Positions 54,048-64,000 of a stretch of 64,000 nt of DNA are shown one piece after another (position 1 is the first letter of the stretch; each line of letters begins with the position of its first letter). Position numbers and translations under genes: made by a program. Origin of the DNA: Rhinopithecus roxellana. Its lineage: Eukaryota; Chordata; Mammalia; Primates; Cercopithecidae. The stretch spans positions 54,841,676-54,905,675 of the forward strand of contig NC_044554.1 in the NCBI RefSeq assembly GCF_007565055.1, in the 5' to 3' direction. The notes under the pieces are model-generated. The model saw only the letters and a program-made list of their open reading frames with translations. It ran no database searches and was not told where the DNA came from.

Positions 54048-54375
54048 CTGGCCAGGCATGCGTGTAATCCCAGCACTTTGGGAGGCCGAGGCAGGTGGAT
54101 CACCTGAGGTCAGGAGTTTGAGACCAGCCTGGCCAACATGGTGAAACCCCATCTCTACTAAAAATACAAAAATTAGCCGGGTGTGGTGGTGGGTGCCTGC
54201 TAATCAGGAGGCTACTCGGGCAGCAGAGGCGGGAGAATTGCTTGAACCCAGAAACCGGAGGTTGCAGTGAGCCGAGATTGCGCCACTGCACTCTAGCCTG
54301 GGCTGCAAAAAAAACCACTCCATCTCAAAAAAAAAAAAAAAAAAAGAAAGAAAGAAAAAAGAAAAGAAAGTTAAG
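54048..54375 (+). mobile_element. Alu
   Basis: Alu lacking the first few bases after ggccaggcatg, with an A19 plus (GAAA)n tail. Target gttaagaggact is repeated at 54039 and 54370. Confidence 0.94.
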
Positions 54376-54774
54376 AGGACTTAGTTGACTATTCATTCCT
54401 AAAACATATGTATATTTAAGAACATTTACCAGCACATTACAATGGGAAGGAGGAAGGGAGTGGGAGTTGACTTTGGATATAAAGAAGGAAATATTTTTAT
54501 TATTAAACAGAAGAAAAGACAGCTATTCATTGGCCTATGATGATAATAAACAATTAACTGAAGAATCTGATAAACTCTTTGCACCTTGAGATCCAAAAAG
54601 GAAAAGCACATTCTACATATTTCTTTCACCCCTCTTCTCCGTGTAATAATGAAGAAAAACAAACACAAAACACAAAAAGCCTAAGCCCACCTAAAGAGAG
54701 GCAGTTTTTGAATTTAACCTTCATTTGGTTTTGTAACATCCTTTTGGAGAAGTGCGATATCCAAAGAGAGAGAA

Positions 54775-54779
<5 letters not shown>
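54376..54779. other. Unassigned sequence
   Basis: No feature supported. Confidence 0.5.
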
Positions 54780-54806
<27 letters not shown>

Positions 54807-55097
54807 GAGACGGAGTCGCCGGGCGCGGTGGCTCAAGCCTGTAATCCCAGCACTTTGGGAGGCCGAGACGGGCGGATCACAAGGTCAGGAGATCGAGACC
54901 ATCCTGGCTAACACGGTGAAACCCCGTCTCTACTAAAAAATACAAAAAACTAGCCGGGCGAGGTGGCGGGCGCCTGTAGTCCCAGCTACTTGGGAGGCTG
55001 AGGCAGGAGAATGGCGGGAACCCAGGAGGCGGAGCTTGCAGTGAGCTGAGATCCGGCCACTGCACTCCAGCCTGGGAGACAGAGCAAGACTCCGCCT

Positions 55098-55152
<55 letters not shown>

Positions 55153-55372
55153 AAAGAGACGGAGTCTCGCTCTGTCGCCCAGGCTGGAGTGCAGTGGTGC
55201 GATCTCAGCTCACTGCAAGCTCCGCCTCCCGGGTTCACGCCATTCTCCTGTCTCAGCCTCCGGAGTAGCTGGGACTACAGGCGCCCGCCACCTCGCTCGG
55301 CTAGTTTTTTTGTTTGTTTGTTTTCTGTATTTTTTTAGTAGAGACGGGGTTTCACCGTGTTAGCCAGACGGG
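54780..55372 (-). mobile_element. 5'-truncated AluY(R) carrying a nested AluYR
   Basis: The outer minus-strand Alu is in two parts, 54780-54811 and 55151-55372. It is flanked by gagagagaactcttt (54767-54781 and 55380-55394), so its shortened 5' end dates from insertion. Confidence 0.92.
54812..55150 (+). mobile_element. AluYR with >50 A tail
   Basis: Inserted in the outer Alu with target duplication agacggagtc (54808 and 55157). About 54 A follow its ccgcctc end. The long pure tail and few changes mark it as one of the youngest elements here. Confidence 0.94.
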
Positions 55373-55394
55373 CAGATCAGGAGAGAGAACTCTT

Positions 55395-56231
55395 TACAGA
55401 GCGGCAGTCCTAGAGTGGAAGCCATTTCTGCCGGTTGCCTGCAGATCGCTTCTACCACCTGGAGAATTGCTCTCAATCCTATTGACTTTCTGTGACCTTC
55501 CTGTATCATGCAAACCAAGGCAGTCAAACTGAGCTGGGTCCTCCCCAGTCCCCAGCAGATGGTCATTACTCACAGCCAGTGAATGGTAGGATTATGGCAA
55601 GGCTTTGGCTCCCCCTACAACTCAGTAAACTGGTTCAACGTCCCAAGATTAGACAGACATTTGCAGTGGCTGATATCCTTCCATTCACTCTGGAGTGATT
55701 TCCTAATTTCAATGCTTTAAATGTTTCCAAATCACAGGTAAGAACTGGTCTAAAATGTTACTTAGGAATTGATTCAAATTCTTAAATCATTTATAGGTAG
55801 CAGAAAAAAGTAGTAATGTAAACATAGAAAAAATAAAACAGAATTTTTTAACTTTGTTTTTTGTTGCTGTTGTTTTATTTTCCTTTAATCCTCTCCTATC
55901 CAGGAGACAAAGTTTTCTAATTTCAAAGTATCTTCAAGTTAGAAAAACTGGAAAACAGAATGTACAAGAAAATAATTTACATTTGAGAATCACATCACCC
56001 AGAGATGAGAAAAATAACTGCTGGTTGAATTGTGTTTCTTTCCAATTGCATCTGTATACTTTAATTTTATGTGAGAAGGTATTAAATATACATTTTTGAT
56101 TTTTATCTTATTTCACTGAATATTAGTGATCATTAGCATTTTTTATGTCACTAGTGACTCTATCAAGGTGTTTTTGAGTGATGCCTTATATTTTATCATG
56201 TGGTATGTCATTAAAAAAGAAAAATCACGTT
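55395..56231. other. Unassigned sequence, old L1-like in part
   Basis: 55395-55730 looks single copy. 56010-56210 has text like an antisense L1/L2 3' region (atcttatttcactgaatattagtgatcattagcattttttatgtc). No gene recognised. Confidence 0.4.
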
Positions 56232-56533
56232 ATAGGCTGAGCACGGTGGCTCATACTTGTAATCCCAGCACTTTGGGAGGCCGAGGTGGGCTGATATCTT
56301 AAGGTCAGAAATTTGAGACCAGCTTGGCCAACATGGTGAAACCGCCTCTCTACTAAAAAAAAAAAACAATTAGCTGGGCATGGTGGTACATGATTGTAAT
56401 CCCAGCTACTCGGGAGCCTGAAGCAGGAGAATTGCTTGAAGCCAGGACGGGGAGGTTGCAGTGAGCCATTGCCCTCCAGACTAGGCAACAAGAGCAAAAC
56501 TCTGCCTTAAAAAAAAAAAAAAAAAAAAAAAAA
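56232..56533 (+). mobile_element. Alu
   Basis: Full Alu with an A27 tail and a deletion in the right arm; aaatcac on both sides. Confidence 0.93.
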
Positions 56534-56539
56534 TCACAG

Positions 56540-56850
56540 GCCAGGCACGGGGTCTCACACCTGTAATTACAGCTCTCTGGGAGGCTGAGACGGGTAGATC
56601 ACAAGGTCAGGAGTTTGAGACCAGCCTGGTCAACATAGTGAAACCCTGTCTCTACTAAAAATACAAAAAATTAGCCAGGCGTGGTGGCACACGCCTGTAG
56701 TCCCAGCTACTCGGGAGGTTGAGACAGGAGAATCGCTTGAATCCGGGAGGCGGAGGTTGCAGTGAGCCCAGATCACACCATTGCACTCCAGCCCAGGTGA
56801 TAGTGCAAGACTCCGTGTCAAAATAAATAAACAAATAAATAAATAAATTT
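56540..56850 (+). mobile_element. Alu
   Basis: Full Alu directly after the previous one; (AAAT)n tail. Confidence 0.93.
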
Positions 56851-56952
56851 AAAAATAACCTTATAAAGGAAACTTCTGGATTCCTTTAAGGGATTTGTAG
56901 CTTGATGATGTTGCATCTTTATTATGTCTAATTTCAAGAATTATGACTTTAT

Positions 56953-57102
56953 AGCTGGACATTAGTGACACACACCTATAGTTCCAGCTACTCGGGAGGC
57001 TGAGGAAGCCTGGGAGGAGGAGGTTGCAGTGAGCCAAGATTGCACCACTGCACTCCAGACTGGGCAATAGAGTAAGACCCTGTCTCAAAAAAAAAAAAAA
57101 AA
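56953..57102 (+). mobile_element. Alu right-half fragment with deletion
   Basis: agctggacattagtgacac to an A17 tail. The target atgacttta lies on both sides (56941 and 57103). Confidence 0.9.
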
Positions 57103-57138
57103 TGACTTTAGTTATTTTTCTTTTTAAATTTAAATGAA

Positions 57139-57252
57139 AATCGTTTTTGTAGAGATGGGATCTCATTACATTGAACTTCTGACCCCAAGTGATCCTCGCA
57201 CAGTAGCTTCCCAAAATGCTGAGATTATAAGCAGGAGCCACTGTGCCTGGCC
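57139..57252 (-). mobile_element. Alu left-arm fragment
   Basis: tttttgtagagatgggatctc to cactgtgcctggcc, with about 25 bp missing in the middle. Confidence 0.85.
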
Positions 57253-57883
57253 AGTTTTTATTCTTCTATTGTCTTTTTTTTATCTCAAATAAAGCAGAGT
57301 ACGGAGATATAAAATATAACACAAATATCTTTACATCGAAAATAGAACAAATGTCTTTGTATTCATCAATCAGAATTAACCAGTGCCACTGTTTTGTCGC
57401 TTTTCTCCAAAAGTTTTAATAATAAAAATGGGATATTACGTATAAAGTTGAATCCTACTTAATCTCTCCCACATCACTCCATTATAAATCTGGTGTGGAT
57501 TCAACCCATCTTTTTATACATGTATACACTTTAAACTACATAGATGCTATCATTCTATGGATATGATTCTACGATTTTTATACATTGCACAGCACTGCCT
57601 TTTTCCAGACCGATCGATATATATTGATTGATCCTTTCATTAAAACTATCATCCACGTAGCATTCTACTTTGTAAATATGCCAACATTTATTTATCAGTC
57701 TCTCAACTGATAATGAGTTGTTTGAAAATATTTTCTTTTCTTGTAACAAACCATTCAGCATATTTGTTATATGTTTCCTTGTATTCTTGTATACAGATGC
57801 TACAAAAGTGAAATTTTTGGGTCACAGGATATGCTAATTTGAACAGTTATAAGATAAACTTAGGCAGATTAGAGCTTTTTAAA
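57253..57883 (-). other. AT-rich sequence, possibly old L1 3' UTR
   Basis: Text such as tctttttatacatgtatac and gaaatttttgggtcacaggatatgc resembles inverted old LINE 3' UTRs. Not assigned with confidence. Confidence 0.4.
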
Positions 57884-58016
57884 AATAAATTTGTTTTGTA
57901 AAGACTGAGTCTCACCATGTTGCCCAGGCTGATCTCAAATTCCTAGGCTCAAGCAGTTCTCCTGCCTTGACCTCCCAAAGTGCTGGGGTTATAAGTGTGA
58001 GTCTCTGTGCCTGGCC
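57884..58016 (-). mobile_element. Alu left-arm fragment
   Basis: aaataaatttgttttgtaaagactgagtctcaccatg to gtctctgtgcctggcc. Confidence 0.87.
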
Positions 58017-58029
58017 TATTTTTTATTAT

Positions 58030-58125
58030 TTTATTTATATATACATATATTTTTTATATAAAATACATATGTACCTGTATTATCTTTATATACATGTGTA
58101 TATAAAATATATATGTATATTATAT
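58030..58125. repeat. (TATA)-rich low-complexity tract
   Basis: Alternating tatata/catata runs. Confidence 0.8.
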
Positions 58126-58137
58126 ACATTTTAATAA

Positions 58138-58256
58138 GGATGGAGTATCACTTTGTTTTCCAGACTGGTCTTGAATGCCGGGGCTCAAGCGATCCTCCTG
58201 CTTTGGCCTTCCAAAGTGCTGGGATTGCATGTGTGGTGTGAGCCACCATGACTGGC
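58138..58256 (-). mobile_element. Alu left-arm fragment
   Basis: aaggatggagtatcactttgttttcc to caccatgactggcc. The AluYR at 58257 inserted at its edge (actggcc at 58250 and again at 58560). Confidence 0.87.
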
Positions 58257-58558
58257 CTTTTTTTTTTTTTTTTTTTTTTGAGACGGAGTCTCGGGCTGTC
58301 GCCCAGACTGGAGTGCAGTGGCTGGATCTCAGCTCACTGCAAGCTCCGCCTCCGGGGTTTACACCATTCTCCTGCCTCAGCCTCCCAAGTAGCTGGGACT
58401 ACAGGCGCCCGCCACCTCGCCCAGCTAGTTTTTTAGTATTTTTTAGTACAGACGGGGTTTCACCGTGTTAGCCAGGATGGTATCTCCTGACCTCGTGATC
58501 CGCCCGTCTCGGCCTCCCAAAGTGCTGGGATTACAGGCTTGATCCACTGCGCCCGGCC
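58257..58558 (-). mobile_element. AluYR
   Basis: Young minus-strand Alu with gtggctggatctcagctcac and ggcttgatccactgcgcccggcc. Target gactggcc on both sides. Confidence 0.92.
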
Positions 58559-59232
58559 GACTGGCCTCTTTTTATATTCTGAATACTAATCATTTTTGGT
58601 TTGTCTTTAAACAATAATTATGGCGTGGATTTTGTTTGAAAATGTTCATCTTGATGTACCAAAATTTACATATTTTATCTTTATAATTTCTGCTTTTAAA
58701 AAATTAGTTTTGTTGTTAAATTCTTCATTACTCCAAAGGTATAAAAATATTATCCTATATTTTTCTTTGAAGTTTTAAATAATTATTTTTGCAATGAAGT
58801 CTGTAATCCTCCTGGTATTTTCTCCTCCCCATCATGTGAAATAGAAATAGATTTCTTATTGTTATGGTTCTCATATGGTAATCCAGTTGACTCAGCACCA
58901 TTTATTGACCTGTCCATTATTTTTCTAGTGGTTTGTGTTGACATCTCTCTAGCATATTAAAGTCTCATATGTGGTTGGGTGTGTTTATTGGTTCCTATAT
59001 TGTACTGTCTTCATTTATATGGTTCCATAATAACTTTGGATATTATCTTTTTTATTATTTAATAATGAAATTTTATTTTTATATACATTTTTCAAACCAT
59101 CGATGAGTTTAAAGATGTCTTTTATTCCTACTTAGCTGAGAGCATTTGTCATAAGCGAATATTGAGTTTTACTGAGTGCTTTTATCTCAATCTATTGAGA
59201 AGATTACATTGATTTTCTTTTTCTAAAATCTG
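58559..59232 (-). mobile_element. Old L1 ORF2/3' piece
   Basis: Inverse L1 text near 58880-59050 (ttgactcagcaccatttattga, ttcatttatatggttccataat, actttggatattatc). Strongly diverged. Confidence 0.6.
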
Positions 59233-59236
59233 TTAA

Positions 59237-60310
59237 TGGAACTGCCTTTGCAAAGATGATGACAGTGAGAGAAGTCTAGCATGGCTGACTCCATCTTTCT
59301 TCTGGCCACACAGGCTGGCTGTCATTGCTTATTCCTTGATATGGACCAAGCTAACCATGGGAGGAATTTAATTTATGTTTTAACTTTTTTTTTTTTTTTT
59401 TTGAAACAGGGTCTTGCCCTGTCACCCAGGCTGGAGTGCAGTGGTACAATCTCAGCTCACTGAAACCTCTGCCTCCTGGGTTCAAGCAATTCTATTGTCT
59501 CACTCTACCCAAGTAGTAGGGACTACAGGCATGCACCACCATGCCTGGCTAATTTTTTGTATTTTTAGCAGTGACAGGGTTTCGCCATGTTGCCCAGGCT
59601 GGTGTTGAACTCCTGACCTCAAGTAATCTGCCCGCCTCGGCCTCCCAAAGTGCTGGGATTACAGGCATGAGCCACCATGCCCTGCCTATGGTTTAACCTG
59701 AAAGCAAGGATAATAATAGTCCCTCCCTAAAACTAAGTCCCTCCTTGCTCAAGAATGGAAACCCGACTTTGTAAGACTAATGAAAGGCCACAAGATTAGG
59801 AATATGGGAGAGGTCTGAACTCTGCTACAATTTGAGAGTAGCTTCTATAACCCCTTACTGCTCAGGAGTCATGTGGTCAGAGGTCACAAGATTTGTGACT
59901 TTCTCTATTGCTCCTGTAGATAACATCACTATTGTGAAACTTAAGATTGGTCTTTTGAGACTTTTTTTAGACTTGCATTCTGGCAACTGACATACCACAC
60001 CCAGACTCCTGATTCCTGACTTAGCTCGTTCTGTGGCCCCACCCAGAGGCTGATTTAGCACAGGAGGATGGTTTTCACACTCTTATGGTTTCATCTCCAA
60101 CCAATCAGCAGCAACCATTCCCTAGACCCCCTGCCTACCAATTGCACATAAAACCTCTAGCCTCCAAGATTTCAGAGATTTAAGTAATATCTCCATTTCC
60201 CGCATGGCCAGTCTTATGTCAATTAAACTATTTCTTTAATTTAATGCCACAGTCTCGGTTAATTGATTTTGATTGCTCAGCAAGCAGGGAGAACCTACTA
60301 GGCAACTATA
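59237..60310 (+). mobile_element. ERV1-type LTR with TTAA duplication
   Basis: It starts tggaactgcctttgc, ends ggcaactata, and is flanked by TTAA at 59233-59236 and 60311-60314. The promoter-like region has ccaatcagcagc and cacataaaacc near 60100-60152. The polyadenylation region is gtcaattaaactatttc near 60217. Same group as the outer LTR at 20578. Confidence 0.82.
59384..59688 (-). mobile_element. Alu in LTR
   Basis: Minus-strand Alu. Target atgttttaac / atggtttaac on both sides. Confidence 0.94.
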
Positions 60311-60428
60311 TTAACATGGTAATTATGTTGAAAGTTTTATGTTGACTATCCTTGCATCCATGAGAGAAGATTTACTTGACTATGATATATTCTGTATGCA
60401 TTCACACACACATTTGTACTATACATAC

Positions 60429-61391
60429 AGTCCATTCTCATTATTCACAGTAGTTATGCTGCTTTGAATACTGAGTCAGCAAATACTTAACTATTGCTCC
60501 CAGAGGAAATACACAGTTAGGTTCCTGAAAGCCTCTGGTCACAACATTTTAGTCAACCAATTAATACATAACCTTGTTTTATTTATGTTTTCTGTCTAAA
60601 GACAGCTTATTTTGACCGGGCATGGTGGCTCAAGCCTGTAATCCCAGCACTTTGGGAGGCCAAGGTGGGCAGACCATTTGAGGTCAGGAGTTTGAGACCA
60701 GCCTTGTCAACATGGTAAAACCCTGTTTCTACCGAAAATACAAAAATTAACTGGACGTGTTGGTGCACACCTGTAGTCCCAGCTACTCGGGAGGCAGAGG
60801 CACGAGAATTGCTTGAACCTGGGAGGCGGAGGTTGCAGTGAGCTGAGATTGTACCACTGCACTCCAGCCTGGGCGACAGAGTGAGACTCCATCTCAAAAA
60901 ATAAATACATAAATAAAGCCACCTTATTCTATATTGTTGATTCATTAGCGTGCAGTTCATGCCCAGTACCACTATATAATGCATATGCCTGTTCAAAGTT
61001 GACCTAATGCACATGATTTCTCTCCAGGTCACGTCACAGTCTTTTTGTGCTTAGAAGCAGTACACAGCACTTCAGTCCTACACTTGGGGACCATTTCAAA
61101 CAGTAAATTACCAACAATAAGCACAAAATTGTGAAAAATATGGCACTAAATAGGCTGCAAAAACAACACCTTTTACTGAACAGGAGCTGAAACAAGAAAG
61201 GAGAGTGTCACCATTGTTGACGTCAGCTAGGAATGTGTGAGTTGGGTAACTCAAAAGTTTTCGCAACCCTGTGCACGTCTGTAAATAACTGTGAAAGTGC
61301 TGTGAGTATTGATTTTGGGGTTACAAAAACATTTAGTAAGTAGGCAAACTCACAGATACAGAATCTGTCGATAATGAGGATCAATCGTGCT
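60429..61391 (-). mobile_element. Tigger-family DNA transposon (Tigger5/7, MER44-like)
   Basis: Terminal repeats cagtccattctcattattca at the left and the inverse ataatgaggatcaatcgtg at the right, next to TA. Inside, the minus strand has a Met-Val-Pro-Lys start (near 61094) of a pogo-type transposase and only a small part of its gene, so this is an internally deleted form. An Alu lies at 60614. Confidence 0.8.
60614..60920 (+). mobile_element. Alu in Tigger-like element
   Basis: Full Alu with an (AAAT)n tail. Target cagcttatttt / ccaccttattct on both sides. Confidence 0.93.
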
Positions 61392-61690
61392 ACAGAATTT
61401 GATTTGTTATTTATAAAATTTAGCATTTTGGACGTATGTTCGTAAGTAAGGTTATATTGTTTTTGTTCTATTTGACATCAAAGTAAATTGAATTTGGTGA
61501 CTTGTCCTCCTTTTATTCTCTGAAATATTTTATATGAAATAGGGATTATGCATTTCCTGAAGACTTGATAAAACCTATATTTTAACATCTTGAAAAAGTG
61601 TCCTTTGGAGCAAGAAAGGGTATTATTGACTATCTTTTAAATGTCTTTAGTGTTTATTAGTTCAGTCAGCTTTTGAAAAAAATCAAATTT
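61392..61690 (-). mobile_element. Old L1 piece
   Basis: Inverse ORF2-like text (tctctgaaatattttatatg, tgaagacttgataaaacc). Diverged; low confidence. Confidence 0.45.
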
Positions 61691-61935
61691 GGTAAGGTGT
61701 ACTTTTAAAAAAGATATGTGGTAGCTAAGCTATGAGGATGCAAAGGCATACAAATGATACAATGATCTTTGCGGACTTGGGGGGAGGAGTGAGGGGGTGA
61801 GGAATAAAATACTACAAATATGGTACAGTGTATACTGCTCAGGTGATGGGTGCACCAAAACCTCACAAATCACCACTAAAAAATTTACTCATGTAACCAA
61901 ATACTATCTGTACCCCAATAACTGATGGAAAAAAT
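61691..61935 (+). mobile_element. Primate L1 3' end, 5'-truncated
   Basis: atgaggatgcaaaggcatac, ggggaggagtgagggggtgagg, aggtgatgggtgcaccaaaacctcacaaatcac, tgtaaccaaatactatctgtaccccaataac: the standard L1P 3' UTR end with a short A tail. Confidence 0.9.
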
Positions 61936-62009
61936 TGTCCATTTTATCTAAGGTTAAAATGTACTTGATAAATTTTTCTTTTAAAGAACTGTGTTCCCAT
62001 ATTATGTTT
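61936..62009 (-). mobile_element. Old L1 piece, continued
   Basis: tccattttatctaaggtt...; likely continues 61392-61690. Confidence 0.4.
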
Positions 62010-62117
62010 ATTACTGCAACCTCCTCCTCCCAGGTTCAAGTGAATCTCCTGCCTCAGGCTCCCAAATAGCTGGGATTGCATGCGCCCACCACCATGCCCT
62101 GCTAATTTTTTGTTTGT
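62010..62117 (-). mobile_element. Alu middle fragment
   Basis: ttactgcaacctcctcctccc to ccatgccctgctaattttttg. The next Alu inserted at its A-rich linker. Confidence 0.88.
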
Positions 62118-62409
62118 TTGTCTGTTTTTGAGAGGGAGTCTCATTCTGTCACCAGGCTGGAGTGCAGTGGTATGATCTTGGCTTACTGCAACCTCTACCT
62201 CCTGGGTTCAATCGATTTTCCTGCCTCAGTCTCCTGAGCAGCTGAGATTACAGGTGCCTGCCACCATGCCCGGCTAATTTTTGTATTTTTAATAGACACG
62301 GGGTTTCTCCATGTTGGGCAGGCTAGTCTTGAACTCCTAACCTCAGGTGATCTGCCTGCCTCAGCCTCCCAAAGTGCTGGGATTACAGGCGTGAGCCACC
62401 CCGCCCGGC
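62118..62409 (-). mobile_element. Alu
   Basis: Minus-strand full Alu (tttttgagagggagtctcattc to caccccgcccggcc). Confidence 0.93.
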
Positions 62410-62411
62410 CA

Positions 62412-62463
62412 AAAGTTACTACTTTTAATGGCAAAAACCACAATAGCTTTTGCACCAACCTGA
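62412..62463 (+). mobile_element. MADE1 right half
   Basis: aaaagttactacttttaatggcaaaaaccacaatagcttttgcaccaacctga: the centre and right terminal repeat. The left half is absent or lost beyond the Alus. Confidence 0.88.
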
Positions 62464-62847
62464 TATAACCCAAGGAATAAAGTAAATATCTATGAGGTTC
62501 CTGCTGATATAAACAAACAAACACATAAATAAATAAATGGGGGAAAAGGGAAAGGTCTTCCTCAGCTAAAAATATAAATGAATACACGTAGAACACATGA
62601 CTCAATTAAAAAAATCAGCATTTGGCAACCACCACAGAATAATTGTTTTAGGAAACAGTCATTAATGGATACCATATCCGGTGAGTGAAAATTCGATGAC
62701 AAATAGGATATTTGCAGTCTCAAAGTATCTCTTTATAAAATACTTATTAATTTCAAGGGAAAGATAGTAGCTCTATAGTGGAGAAACGTGGCAAACACCC
62801 ACTTAACCAAGTGATCCAGCTAAGTTCATTAGAAATAGCATAAATCA
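62464..62847 (+). other. Unassigned, end resembling old L1 3' UTR
   Basis: gatagtagctctatagtggagaaacgtggcaaacacc...aaccaagtgatccagc resembles an L1ME 3' UTR. The rest is not recognised. Confidence 0.45.
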
Positions 62848-63130
62848 CTCACGCCTGTAATCCCAGCACTTTGGGAGGCTGAGGCAGGCGGATCACGAGG
62901 TCAGGAGATCGAGACCATCCTGGCTAATATGGTGAAACCCCATCTCTACTGAAAATACAAAAAATTAGCTGGGCATGGTGGTGGGTGCCTGTAGTCCCAG
63001 CTACTCGGGAGGCTGAGGCAGGAGAATGGCATGAACCCAGGAGGCAGAGCTTGCAGTGAGCGGAAATCAAGCCACTGCACTCCAGCCTGGGCGACAGAGC
63101 AAGACTTCATCTCAAAAAAAAAAAAGAAAT
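62848..63130 (+). mobile_element. Alu lacking its 5' ~20 bp
   Basis: Starts cactcacgcctgtaatccc. Target aaatagcataaatca / aaatagtataaatca on both sides, so the short 5' truncation occurred at insertion. Confidence 0.94.
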
Positions 63131-63684
63131 AGTATAAATCAATATTTATTCATTTAAGTCATGACACATCTCCAATTTACACTCAGATGGTTGTAACCAT
63201 CACGCAATATTTTCCAGTGAGCCACGCCCATAAATCGATAGATTCCTGGTTTGTTTACCATAAGCAATCATAAATAACCAGGTTTCTCCTATTAAAAGCA
63301 TTCCATAGATAAAGACTCCCCGTTAGCAAATACCATTAGCTAGGAGGCATGTCATTAGCACTTTCACAAGGAGATTAGGCCTAGTCTGCCTATTTTTGCA
63401 GTAATCTACTCTTCTTCCATTAATAGAAGAGACTGTAGACTTACTACTTAACCCTTTCCTTCTCATAGACATCACAAATATATTTGCATATTCTCTATTC
63501 ATAACTTTTTCCCTGGTGCCTTTCATTGAATAGAAATCCTTGATCTGCCTCTAATTCCATTCATCAATAGTTTGCTTTATGGGTTGTACTTTTGAATCGT
63601 GTTTATGAAATTATTTCTCATCTCAGGTCAATTATATTCTTCTTTACATTCTTCTATCAACTTTATTGCATAATGTTTTCTTTT
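63131..63684 (-). other. Unassigned; right part resembles old L1
   Basis: 63600-63684 (tttatgaaattatttctcatc...cttctatcaactttattg) reads like inverted L1 ORF2/3' text. The remainder is not recognised. Confidence 0.4.
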
Positions 63685-63969
63685 TTTGAGACAGATTCTC
63701 ACTCTATTGCCCAGGTTGGAGTGCAGTGGCATGATCTGGGCTCACTGCAACTTCCGCCTCATGGGTTCAAGCTACTCTCGTGCCTCAGCCTCCCAAGTAG
63801 CTGGGATTACAGGTGCCCACCACCATGCCTGGCTAATTTTTGTATTTTCAGGAGAAACAGGGTTTTACCATGTTGGCAAGGCTGAATTTGAACTCCTCAC
63901 CTCAAGTGATCCTCCCACCTCGGCCTCCCAATCACACCTGGGATTGCAGGTGTGAGCCACTGCTCCTGC
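63685..63969 (-). mobile_element. Alu
   Basis: Minus-strand Alu flanked by aactttattg.ataatgttttct (63659-63682 and 63971-63994) as target-site duplication. Confidence 0.94.
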
Positions 63970-64000
63970 AAAACTTTATTGGGTAATGTTTTCTAAATCG

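Noticed and set aside
55314..55698. Overlapping 72- and 68-codon frames at 55.3-55.7 kb
   Set aside because: One starts in Alu, the other has no recognisable domain. Lengths are within chance expectation.

Overview
The window is gene-poor, repeat-dense primate nuclear DNA. It most likely comes from an Old World monkey. Roughly seventy Alu pieces occur in both orientations, alongside L1, MaLR, ERV1, ERV-L and Tigger/MADE1 elements typical of catarrhine genomes. The youngest Alus (7605, 35457, 36657, 37863, 52673, 54812, 58257) share 'ggctcaagcctgtaatcc', 'ctagccgggcgaggtggcgg', 'ggcgtaaacccgg' and 'gagctgagatccggccactg' type variants. I know these as the cercopithecoid AluYR lineage, not human AluY. 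I see no intact host protein-coding gene. Every long reading frame is an Alu shadow, a retroelement fragment or a processed pseudogene.

Layout. 0-15.6 kb is one old plus-strand L1 split by a stack of later insertions: Alus, an RPS17 processed pseudogene (3.2-4.0 kb) itself hit by MADE1 and an Alu monomer, a MaLR LTR (6.2-6.75 kb), a processed SLC47A1 (MATE1) pseudogene with poly(A) tail and target-site duplication (8.57-11.9 kb), and an almost complete Tigger1 DNA transposon (12.07-15.46 kb). 15.6-25 kb holds an ERV LTR, Alus, an LTR nested inside a related LTR with a clean AATT duplication, and a MLT1 LTR. 25.6-29 kb holds an old repeat carrying a 46-47 bp minisatellite and a partial HERV9 (tRNA-Arg-type primer site, leader, full-length LTR12). 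29.2-35.3 kb is a minus-strand L1M interrupted by a 5'-truncated L1 with a 15 bp duplication, a MaLR LTR, Alus and a twin-primed (5'-inverted) young L1.

35.3-38.3 kb is a recent 1.2 kb tandem duplication bounded by three AluYR copies; the middle one is a recombinant of the outer two. 38.3-42 kb contains further ERV1 LTRs. 42.7-49.1 kb is a nearly complete minus-strand ERV-L provirus (3' MLT2 LTR, dUTPase-like, integrase, RNase H, RT, protease and gag remnants, primer site). Its 5' LTR is reduced to a stub facing an inverted copy of the same LTR tip. 49-64 kb is a mix of ERV1 LTRs, MIR/L2, L1 remnants, Alus, a Tigger-like element and a second MADE1 piece.

No cellular pathway is encoded. What works together here is the insertion history, which can be ordered from nesting and target-site duplications. 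I found no previously undescribed biological system. The most interesting signals are structural: Alu-Alu unequal recombination, an apparent templated copy of the L1/Tigger1 junction in a LTR 5.7 kb away, a U2 snRNA 5' fragment inside MADE1, and the rearranged HERV9/minisatellite locus. Family names come from memory of consensus sequences and boundaries are read by eye, so edges of old elements may be off by tens of bases.
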